From an uncultured Bacteroidales bacterium (GTDB lineage Bacteria > Bacteroidota > Bacteroidia > Bacteroidales > Bacteroidaceae): a stretch of DNA of 51,263 nucleotides. Made by a program: the position numbers and the translations under genes. The notes beneath the pieces were generated by a model. It was given only the letters and a program-made list of their open reading frames with translations. It had not been told where the DNA came from and did not search any database. Every line of letters starts with the position of its first letter. The stretch's first letter is position 1. Positions 43,360 to 49,678 of this stretch are shown here, one piece after another. Where the stretch lies: NCBI GenBank assembly GCA_937901185.1, contig CALCHR010000130.1, forward strand, positions 1-51,263, read 5' to 3'.

Positions 43360-43408
43360 AGCATACTCCCCTTGGCTTTTCTTTGGGTGATAGGCCGAGG
43401 GGAGTGCT
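43360..43408 (-). other. Intercistronic hairpin between gcvH and gcvPA
   Basis: AGCATACTCCCCTTGGC (43360-43376) pairs with GCCGAGGGGAGTGCT (from 43393) in a long GC-rich stem with two small defects. On the coding (-) strand it is followed by TTTC rather than a T run, so it is more likely an attenuator or mRNA-stability element than a full terminator. On the + strand a seven-T run follows a few bases later. Confidence 0.6.
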
Positions 43409-43419
43409 TGATTTTTTTG

Positions 43420-43797
43420 TTAGTGACAAGTTTGTTCGTAGGCTTGTGCGTCCATCAGGTTGTCGGTTTCCGATGGGTCGGCAAGTTTTACTTTCATAAT
43501 CCAGTTTTGGAAGGCATCCTGGTTCACGAGTTCGGGCTCGTCTTCCAAGGCTTCGTTGATTTCAACCACCTCTCCGCTCACGGGAGAGATAAGGTCGCTG
43601 GCAGCTTTCACACTTTCCACTGCGCCAAACTCTTCGCCGGCTGTTACCTCGTCGCCTACCTCGGGCATGTCAACATACACCACATTGCCTAGCTGCTCCT
43701 GAGCGTAGTCGGTAATACCTACGTAGCCGTATTCGCCTTCGATTCTCACATATTCATGGCTCTCGCTGTAAAAGAGGCCTGCTTCTAATTTTGCCAT
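43420..43797 (-). CDS. gcvH: Glycine cleavage system H protein
   Basis: 125 residues. The lipoylation lysine is in GAVESVKAASDLISPVSGEV near residue 64; the start FYSESHEYVRIEGEYGYVGITDYAQEQLGNVVYV is typical. It carries the aminomethyl arm between P, T and L proteins. It lies 26 bp after gcvT. Confidence 0.97.
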   Translation of the reverse strand: MAKLEAGLFYSESHEYVRIEGEYGYVGITDYAQEQLGNVVYVDMPEVGDEVTAGEEFGAVESVKAASDLISPVSGEVVEINEALEDEPELVNQDAFQNWIMKVKLADPSETDNLMDAQAYEQTCH

Positions 43798-43823
43798 AAT
43801 GATAAAGTATTTATTTAAGGGGT

Positions 43824-44921
43824 TTATTTTTTATAATTCTTTTCGTAGAAACGTTTTTTGGTTACCACGCCTTCTTGAAGCTTGCGGTGGATGCGCACTT
43901 GGAGTGGAGTGCCCAATTTTGCATAGTCAATGTCTACCATCGCCATGCATACGCTTTTTCCGGTAGAGATAGAGCAGTAGCCTGTGGTCACTTCGCCTAT
44001 TACCTTCTCATCGCACACCACTTCATAACCATGTCGGGGGATGGCGCGGCCAGAGAGTTCGATGCCCACAATCTTGCGGCGCAGTCCTTCTTCCTTCTGT
44101 TTGGCCAGTGCGGCCTTACCTACGAAGTCGGCCTTGTCCAGTTTTACGAACATACCCAGTCCGGCTTCCAGCGGTGTAATCTCGTCGGAAAGTTCATCGC
44201 CATAGAGCGGCAGGCCCACCTCAAAACGCAAGGTGTCTCTGCAACCGAGGGCACAAGGCTTAGCCTCTTTGCTTTCGATGAGTTTGTCCCATGCTGCTTG
44301 GATGTATGCCGGGCTGCCATAGATTTCAAATCCGTCTTCGCCGGTATAGCCGGTGCGGCTCACGATGAGCGTTTCGCCTTCAGCCTCGATGGTCTTGAAA
44401 GTGTAGAAAGCCAGTTCGCTGCAAGGCAGGCCCAGCACGTTCTCCGTCACCCATTCTGCTTTAGGTCCTTGCACGGCTATCTGTCCGTACTGTTCGCTGA
44501 GGTTCTCCACTTTGGCTCCCGGGAAAGCCTTAGCCTGCTCGCAGAGCCATTCAAAGTCCTTCTCGATATTGGCAGCATTGACCACGAGCAGGAAACCTTC
44601 GCCTTCTGCCAACTTGTAAACCAAGAGGTCGTCTACCGTGCCACCATTCTCATGGAGCATCATGCCGTAATAGATTTTGCCCACCGGAGCGCCGGCCACG
44701 TCGTTGGTGAAGATGTGCTGCACGTAGGCTTCGGCCTCAGCGCCGCTCACCAGGATTTCGCCCATGTGGCTCACGTCGAAAACACCACAGGCTTCGCGCA
44801 CCGCACGATGCTCGTCGGCAATGTCTGTATATTGGATGGGCATCTCGAAACCGCCAAATGAAACCATCTTGGCGCCGAGGGCAATGTGCCTCTCGTAGAG
44901 GCAAGTTTTTTTATCTGCCAT
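43824..44921 (-). CDS. gcvT: Glycine cleavage system T protein (aminomethyltransferase)
   Basis: 365 residues. GVFDVSHMGEILVSG near residue 45, FTNDVAGAPVGKIYYGMML near residue 71, VSRTGYTGEDGFEIY near residue 190 and CALGCRDTLRFEVGLPLYGDEL near residue 223 are the folate-binding T-protein blocks. It releases ammonia and makes 5,10-methylene-tetrahydrofolate. It lies 27 bp after lplA. Confidence 0.97.
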   Translation of the reverse strand: MADKKTCLYERHIALGAKMVSFGGFEMPIQYTDIADEHRAVREACGVFDVSHMGEILVSGAEAEAYVQHIFTNDVAGAPVGKIYYGMMLHENGGTVDDLLVYKLAEGEGFLLVVNAANIEKDFEWLCEQAKAFPGAKVENLSEQYGQIAVQGPKAEWVTENVLGLPCSELAFYTFKTIEAEGETLIVSRTGYTGEDGFEIYGSPAYIQAAWDKLIESKEAKPCALGCRDTLRFEVGLPLYGDELSDEITPLEAGLGMFVKLDKADFVGKAALAKQKEEGLRRKIVGIELSGRAIPRHGYEVVCDEKVIGEVTTGYCSISTGKSVCMAMVDIDYAKLGTPLQVRIHRKLQEGVVTKKRFYEKNYKK

Positions 44922-44948
44922 ATTGATAGATTTAAGAGTTAATGGTTC

Positions 44949-45968
44949 TTATATAAAATCGAATAGTTGCCACAGGTGTTTCTCTGTCAGGCCGCGCACT
45001 TCCTTCTCCGGATGATAGGTCAAGATAGCGTTTCGGATGGCTGCCGGATTCCACTCCGTGCCCTCCAATGCTTCCTGAAAAGCTTTGTGAGCATCGCCCA
45101 CCTCGAAAAAATCGCCGCTGAGCGCCACCTCCTTGATGAGGCTATCCTTCAGCGTTATCGTCAGCCTCACGGAACCACAGCCATCGATGTATAGCTCGTT
45201 TTGGAACGCACCCTTTCCGGACTGCTTGTGCAGGAAGTCGGTGCGGCGATAAGTATCTTCTATTTCCTCCACTCTGCGAAGATCGTCCTCAGAAAGCTGC
45301 ACCACCCTGTCGCAGAGCGCAGCGCGCAGCGCCGTTTGCAGCTGCTCGATACACATATTTATATATACCTTCAGCGAACCTACTCTTGAGCGCACACTCT
45401 CCGTTCCCTTCATCTTCAGTTTGTCCGAAGACGGCGTGATGGCGCGGACCATTGTCTCCACATCTACGTCGTAGAGCATCGTGCCGTGCACGATGTTACG
45501 CTCCGGTAGATGATAGAAGGCATTGCCGCAGACCTTGCGCCCGTCGGCCAGCACAATATCGTTGCGTCCTGACACCTCGGCCTTAGCTCCCAATGCCGTC
45601 AGCGCATGGGCTATGCGCTCTGCGTATGCTCGGAAAATGGGTTCTACACTTCCGGCAGGAGTGACCAGGCTGAGCATCACGTTGTTCGCATCAGAGTAGA
45701 TGCAGCCACCGCCGCTTTTTCTCCGCACAATCTCAATGCCTTGCTCCCGACAGAACTCCACGTTCACCTCTTGCTCAATGGCCTGATTTCTGCCCACTAC
45801 CACCGTGGGGCGGGTTTGCCATAAGAAAAAGTAGCACCCCGCCGGGAAATGCTTAGCCACATATTCCTCCGCCGCCAAAAAGAAAGAGGCGCTACGGCTG
45901 GCTTTGCTTGAAGAAGGGATGTCTACGAAGCAGGCCGGAAACAATGTGGGCAAAATGGCATCGCTCAT
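44949..45968 (-). CDS. lplA: Lipoate-protein ligase A
   Basis: 339 residues. The ligase core shows VVVGRNQAIEQEVN, the lipoyl-AMP loop RRKSGGGCIYSD near residue 80, and GRKVCGNAFYHLP near residue 130 with the catalytic Lys; then HGTMLYDVDVETM and the C-terminal adaptor domain from about residue 250. It attaches lipoate to GcvH using ATP, and its place at the head of the operon ties it to glycine cleavage. SGGGC and KVCG carry cysteines where Ala or Ser are more usual. Confidence 0.93.
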   Translation of the reverse strand: MSDAILPTLFPACFVDIPSSSKASRSASFFLAAEEYVAKHFPAGCYFFLWQTRPTVVVGRNQAIEQEVNVEFCREQGIEIVRRKSGGGCIYSDANNVMLSLVTPAGSVEPIFRAYAERIAHALTALGAKAEVSGRNDIVLADGRKVCGNAFYHLPERNIVHGTMLYDVDVETMVRAITPSSDKLKMKGTESVRSRVGSLKVYINMCIEQLQTALRAALCDRVVQLSEDDLRRVEEIEDTYRRTDFLHKQSGKGAFQNELYIDGCGSVRLTITLKDSLIKEVALSGDFFEVGDAHKAFQEALEGTEWNPAAIRNAILTYHPEKEVRGLTEKHLWQLFDFI

Positions 45969-46005
45969 GGCGGAGAGATTTAGGGCGTGTTGTTTTTCTT
46001 GGGGT

Positions 46006-46036
46006 CAAATGTACATAAAAAGAAACGAAGCGGCAA
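46006..46036 (-). promoter_or_regulatory. Promoter of the glycine-cleavage operon
   Basis: Leftward TTG (46034-46036), a 20-bp spacer and TACATTTG (46006-46013), a full consensus. The leader to the lplA ATG (45968) is about 30 nt, too short for a glycine riboswitch. Confidence 0.82.
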
Positions 46037-46229
46037 AAAATACATGTCTATTTTTCCTTAATAAAAGACAAAAAATATTTCCGGCTTTCAGTCTGTTGCT
46101 AAAGGGCATAGCTCCATAGTATTTTCAAAGAGCGTATGGCCGATTGGCGGTCTTGCTCGTAGAGAAAATGGGTGGGAACTTGTGGAATGGAGCGCTTGGG
46201 GTGGGGTGGACTTCTACGCCAAAAACAGC

Positions 46230-46356
46230 TTTTATAATCACCTGAAAATCAAGGGCCATTTTCGGCCGTTTCTTCGGTAAAAGCTAGGTGAATTTCGGTA
46301 ACTACTAGGAAAATTTCGGTAACTACTAAGAACGCGAAAGTAACTACTAAGAAAAC
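46230..46356 (+). repeat. Intergenic modular repeat, copy F
   Basis: Forward copy: TTTATAATCACC, TGAAAATCAAGGG, CCATTTTCGGCCGTTTCTTC, then four 21-bp units (46277, 46298, 46319, 46340) of which the last two include AAGAACGCG and AGTAACTACTAAG. It lies between the lplA promoter and the leader-RNA promoter, outside both transcripts. The 190 bp between the lplA promoter and this copy hold nothing recognisable. Confidence 0.88.
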
Positions 46357-46423
46357 GGGGGTGATGTAGGGGATAAATCAGGTAGTTTAGGGTTAGGGGG
46401 TATGGATTAGGAAATAACATTTG

Positions 46424-46570
46424 TAACCTCCTGATTTTCAATAGGTGTTTTGGGCCATTTCTTAGTAAACTTCTAGGAAAAACTCGGAGTTTACTAAGAA
46501 AAATTTGTAGTTTACTAAGTTTTCCTAGAACCTATCTAAGAAATGGCAGGAAATGTATACTGAAATTTTG
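46424..46570. repeat. Intergenic modular repeat, copy G (two-headed)
   Basis: A symmetric version: terminal inverted repeats CCATTTCTTAG (46455-46465) and CTAAGAAATGG (46536-46546), inner inverted repeats TTCTAGGAAAA/TTTTCCTAGAA, and between them direct repeats AGTTTACTAAG about 22 bp apart. The outer flanks (TTTTCAATA.. and ..TATACTGAAA) also mirror each other, so two heads face each other across the unit array. Confidence 0.8.
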
Positions 46571-46655
46571 GGCCGAGAAAGACGTTTTTTTGATACTCGG
46601 TTTTCTCCTCTATAATGGTTCGGTCTGTTCGCCTCACATTTTCTGCAGCGAAGTC

Positions 46656-46686
46656 TTTGTCCTTGTCAGAAAAAACAATACCTTTG
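46656..46686 (+). promoter_or_regulatory. Promoter of the leader RNA / BspA 2
   Basis: TTTG (46656-46659), a 19-bp spacer and TACCTTTG (46679-46686), a full consensus. The expected start is near 46693, almost 400 nt before the BspA 2 start codon. Confidence 0.75.
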
Positions 46687-46692
46687 CCCTTA

Positions 46693-47077
46693 AGATAAAT
46701 TAACTCGATTAGAAACCTATTTAGAAAAGGAGGTCCGAATACAGGAAGACAGAAAAGGAAAGCCCGGGGAGTAAGTCCGCAAACGCTGTGGCATCCCTCA
46801 GTGTTGTGACAGGCAGCGGAAAGATGCTGCCGAGGAAACAATTAACAACCACGGGCGTATCTCCATTCCATAGTCAATTAAATATAAAAACGTAGTTGAG
46901 CTGTAGGCTTTTGTTCTTCCTTCCCGAATACCGCCAATATTCACACATCTAGAACAAGCAGACCGAAGGTTCGCGCTGCAAAGGCGTGGGCCATTCGTTG
47001 CTTGTTGATGTGTAGGTCACTTGGCGGTAACCAGGGCAGGGACAAGCAAAAAAGAATGGTTTGCGCCCCTTTATTTT
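46693..47077 (+). ncRNA. Long structured leader RNA (or separate ncRNA) before BspA 2
   Basis: About 385 nt without a credible protein. Domain 1: GCCCGGGG (46762-46769) pairs with CCACGGGC (46849-46856) with one mismatch, enclosing a perfect GGCAGC/GCTGCC hairpin (46812-46831). Domain 2: a 99-nt hairpin from 46930 to 47028 with three helices, ACCGCCAA/TTGGCGGT, ACACATC/GATGTGT and AACAAGCA/TGCTTGTT, capped by GGTTCGCGC/GCGTGGGCC (9 pairs with wobbles). Domain 1 has faint likeness to cobalamin-riboswitch blocks (AAGTCCG, GCTGTGG, TGTGA) but no convincing full match. No terminator separates it from the BspA gene, so a regulatory leader is favoured. Confidence 0.55.
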
Positions 47078-47089
47078 ATGATTGAGATT

Positions 47090-49549
47090 ATGAAAAAAAC
47101 TTTACTTACAATTTGCGTCTTGCTCCTGGCTTCTTGGAGTGCTGCCGTGGCCCAAGTAAATCCCGCCAAGGTTCATAAGGTTGGAGACCGGGCAACATTG
47201 ACGCTCAGCACAGAATTTAATCAACTGCAGGTTAAAGATAAGGGAGTGAAGGCTGATAGCGAGGAGGAAACTTGGGAGGCGTATGCAGTTGGTACGTATA
47301 TTCACGGAGCGACCAATTATGTACACCTCGACCGGTTCAACCACACATTTGAGAACATGTTGGGTGCCAACCTGCCTGCTGCCAAGTACGAGTCTACTCT
47401 CTACAGAAGCTCTAAGAATTTTAACAAGTACAAGATTAGTCCTTGGGCCAACAATTCAGAGATGGTATTCTCTGTAGACAACATAACCGGTCTCATCACC
47501 GTTAAACAGTCACCCGTTGGCCTCGCCGGACAAGCCGGTAACATCTTCGCTATCGACTCTTACGGCTACTGCGGCGAGCATCCTTCTACTTACGATGTAG
47601 CCAATGGTGTATTCACCTTCTTCATTGCATTGCTCGACAACCAATACATCTATGGTGTTGATAACGACCAGTTCGTTATCACCGAAAAATATGTTGTTTC
47701 GGGAGGAACTTGTGGCAAGAATGGCGGCGATAACGTTATCTGGCAGCTGGATCAAACAGGCGAGTTGCTGATTCACGGTAGTGGAGAAATGGAAGATTAC
47801 ATGGCGGATGAAAATACGATTGGGCGTCGACCTTGGAAGGATCTAGGTGGATTAATCTCTTCAATTCGTATTGCCAAGGGGGTAACAAATGTAGGAGAGG
47901 GTGCATTTGCATTTTTTGAAGGCGCAACGAGTATAAAAATTTCCAATTCAGTTACGAGTATAGGAACAGCTGCATTTTATGGTTGTAGTGGTCTGACCAG
48001 TATTGAAATTCCCAATTCAGTTACGAGCATAGGAAGATCTGCATTTGCCAATTGTAGTGGTCTGACCAGTATTGAAATTCCCAATTCAGTTACGAGCATA
48101 GGAACATCTGCAATGAATCGCTGTAGCAGTCTGAAAAATATTTTTATTCCCAATTCAGTTGAGAGCATAGGAACAGCTGCATTTTATGGATGTAGTGGTC
48201 TGACCAGTATTGAAATTCCCAATTCAGTTACGAGTATAGGAGAAGGTGCGTTTGGTGGTTGTGGTTTAACGTGCATTGTGGTAGCAACAGATAATTCGGT
48301 CTACGATTCACGCGAGAATTGTAATGCCATAATAGAGACAGTTAATAATACGTTGGTGCAGGGTTGCAAGGAAACTTTCATTCCCAATTCAGTTACGAGC
48401 ATAGGAACATCTGCATTTGAAGGTTGTAGTGATTTGACCAGTATTGTAATTCCCAATTCGGTTACGAGTATAGGAGATTATGCAGTGAATCGCTGTAGCA
48501 GTCTGAAAAATATTTTTATTCCCCATTCAGTTGAGAGCATAGGAAAATATGCATTTTATGGATGCTCTGAATTGCAAAGTGTGGTGATGGGCAATTCAGT
48601 TGAGAGCATAGGAAGATCTGCATTTGGTGGTTGTGGTTTAACGAGCATTGTGGTAGCAACAAAAAATCCGGTCTACGATTCACGCGAGGATTGCAATGCT
48701 ATCGTAGAGACGGCTACCAACACTTTGATTGCTGGCTGCAAGGAAACTTTCATTCCCAATTCTGTTACGAGTATAGGAGAATCTGCATTTTATGATTGTA
48801 GTGGTTTGATCAGTATTGAAATTCCCAATTCTGTTACGAGTATAGGAGCATCTGCATTTGAAGATTGTAGTGATCTGACCAGTCTTGAGATTCCCAATTC
48901 AGTTACGAGCATAGGAGATTATGCATTTTACGGATGTAGTGGTTTGTCTCGCTTAGTTCTTCCTAACTCTATTACGAGTATTGGAAAAGCCGTTGTTTAT
49001 GGCTGTAGCAACCTAACTAATCTTGTTATTCCCAATTCGGTTACGAGCATAGGAGATTATGCAGTGAATCGCTGTAGCAGTCTGAAAAATATTTTTATTC
49101 CCCATTCAGTTGAGAGCATAGGAACATATGCATTTTATGGATGCTCTGAATTGCAAAGTGTTGTGATGGGCAATTCAGTTACTGCTATTGGTGAAGGTGG
49201 CTTTGGGGGATGTGACAAATTAGATACGATTAAGATGCTGGGAGAAATTCCGCCTACAGCTTTTGATAATACTTTCTCAAACTACGATGCCACTCTGTAT
49301 GTGCCCATTGGTTCCGCAGGTATCTATCGCTCGGCCGACGTTTGGACGAACTTCTCTTTGATAGAAGAATTTGATGCTACCGGCATAGAAAATGTGGAAA
49401 CCATTGTAGGCAAGAACGTAAGTGTCTACACCACTAACGGAAAACTGGTGCAGCAAATTCCGAACTACAATGGCGAACCGCTCCGTTTGCCCAAGGGTGT
49501 TTATGTGGTACGCGCAGGTAAGGAAACGAAGAAAGTGCTGGTGAAGTAA
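47090..49549 (+). CDS. BspA-like leucine-rich repeat protein 2 with type IX sorting domain
   Basis: 819 residues from MKKTLLTICVLLLASWSAAVAQ, a clear signal peptide; ATG at 47078 is a possible alternative, and the longer frame to 47021 runs into the leader hairpin. An N-terminal domain (about 23-205) has no recognised fold. LRR_5 repeats fill about 220-740, far more regular than in protein 1 (IPNSVTSIG..AF.GCSGLTSIE). The last ~75 residues (IENVETIVGKNVSVYTTNGKL..LPKGVYVVRAGKETKKVLVK) have the pattern of a type A C-terminal domain used by the type IX secretion system, so the protein is probably exported and attached to the cell surface. Confidence 0.93.
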   Translation: MKKTLLTICVLLLASWSAAVAQVNPAKVHKVGDRATLTLSTEFNQLQVKDKGVKADSEEETWEAYAVGTYIHGATNYVHLDRFNHTFENMLGANLPAAKYESTLYRSSKNFNKYKISPWANNSEMVFSVDNITGLITVKQSPVGLAGQAGNIFAIDSYGYCGEHPSTYDVANGVFTFFIALLDNQYIYGVDNDQFVITEKYVVSGGTCGKNGGDNVIWQLDQTGELLIHGSGEMEDYMADENTIGRRPWKDLGGLISSIRIAKGVTNVGEGAFAFFEGATSIKISNSVTSIGTAAFYGCSGLTSIEIPNSVTSIGRSAFANCSGLTSIEIPNSVTSIGTSAMNRCSSLKNIFIPNSVESIGTAAFYGCSGLTSIEIPNSVTSIGEGAFGGCGLTCIVVATDNSVYDSRENCNAIIETVNNTLVQGCKETFIPNSVTSIGTSAFEGCSDLTSIVIPNSVTSIGDYAVNRCSSLKNIFIPHSVESIGKYAFYGCSELQSVVMGNSVESIGRSAFGGCGLTSIVVATKNPVYDSREDCNAIVETATNTLIAGCKETFIPNSVTSIGESAFYDCSGLISIEIPNSVTSIGASAFEDCSDLTSLEIPNSVTSIGDYAFYGCSGLSRLVLPNSITSIGKAVVYGCSNLTNLVIPNSVTSIGDYAVNRCSSLKNIFIPHSVESIGTYAFYGCSELQSVVMGNSVTAIGEGGFGGCDKLDTIKMLGEIPPTAFDNTFSNYDATLYVPIGSAGIYRSADVWTNFSLIEEFDATGIENVETIVGKNVSVYTTNGKLVQQIPNYNGEPLRLPKGVYVVRAGKETKKVLVK
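47936..49180 (+). repeat. Near-identical internal repeats coding LRR units
   Basis: The DNA for the LRR region contains many almost identical 69-bp steps with the core CCCAATTCAGTTACGAGCAT and GGATGTAGTGGTCTGACCAG. Larger blocks are also duplicated: the GGTGGTTGTGG..GTAGCAACA segment occurs at about 48253 and 48627, and the GATTATGCAGTGAATCGC segment at about 48475 and 49051. Such identity allows repeat number to change by recombination or slippage. Confidence 0.9.
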
Positions 49550-49600
49550 AAGCACGCTTGAAAATCTCCGAACCAAAGAGGTTTGGAGAAATATAAAGTA

Positions 49601-49645
49601 AAAGTGTCCGCAATGCTCCGAGTGAGCGTTGCGGACACACTTTTT
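49601..49645. terminator. Bidirectional terminator after BspA 2
   Basis: GTGTCCGCAATGCTC (49604-49618) and GAGCGTTGCGGACAC (49624-49638) form a 15-bp stem with one mismatch, followed by ACTTTTT on the + strand and by ACTTTTAC on the other. It serves BspA 2 and the converging TPR gene. Confidence 0.88.
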
Positions 49646-49678
49646 AAGGGTTGTTTCTTCGGCATGCAGAGCTTCTCT

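Noticed and set aside
43875..44861. A 328-codon + strand frame opposite gcvT
   Set aside because: Shadow of a certain gene; no family features.
45969..46036. Glycine riboswitch before the glycine-cleavage operon
   Set aside because: The promoter leaves a leader of only about 30 nt, too short for the aptamer.
46536..46841. A 101-codon leftward frame across copy G and the leader RNA
   Set aside because: It crosses a repeat and a consensus promoter facing the other way; composition is not protein-like and it has no promoter of its own.
46700..46860. Cobalamin riboswitch
   Set aside because: Only short blocks (AAGTCCG, GCTGTGG, TGTGA) are similar; the conserved CCCGC and B12-box sequences are not convincingly present, and the downstream gene is not a usual target.
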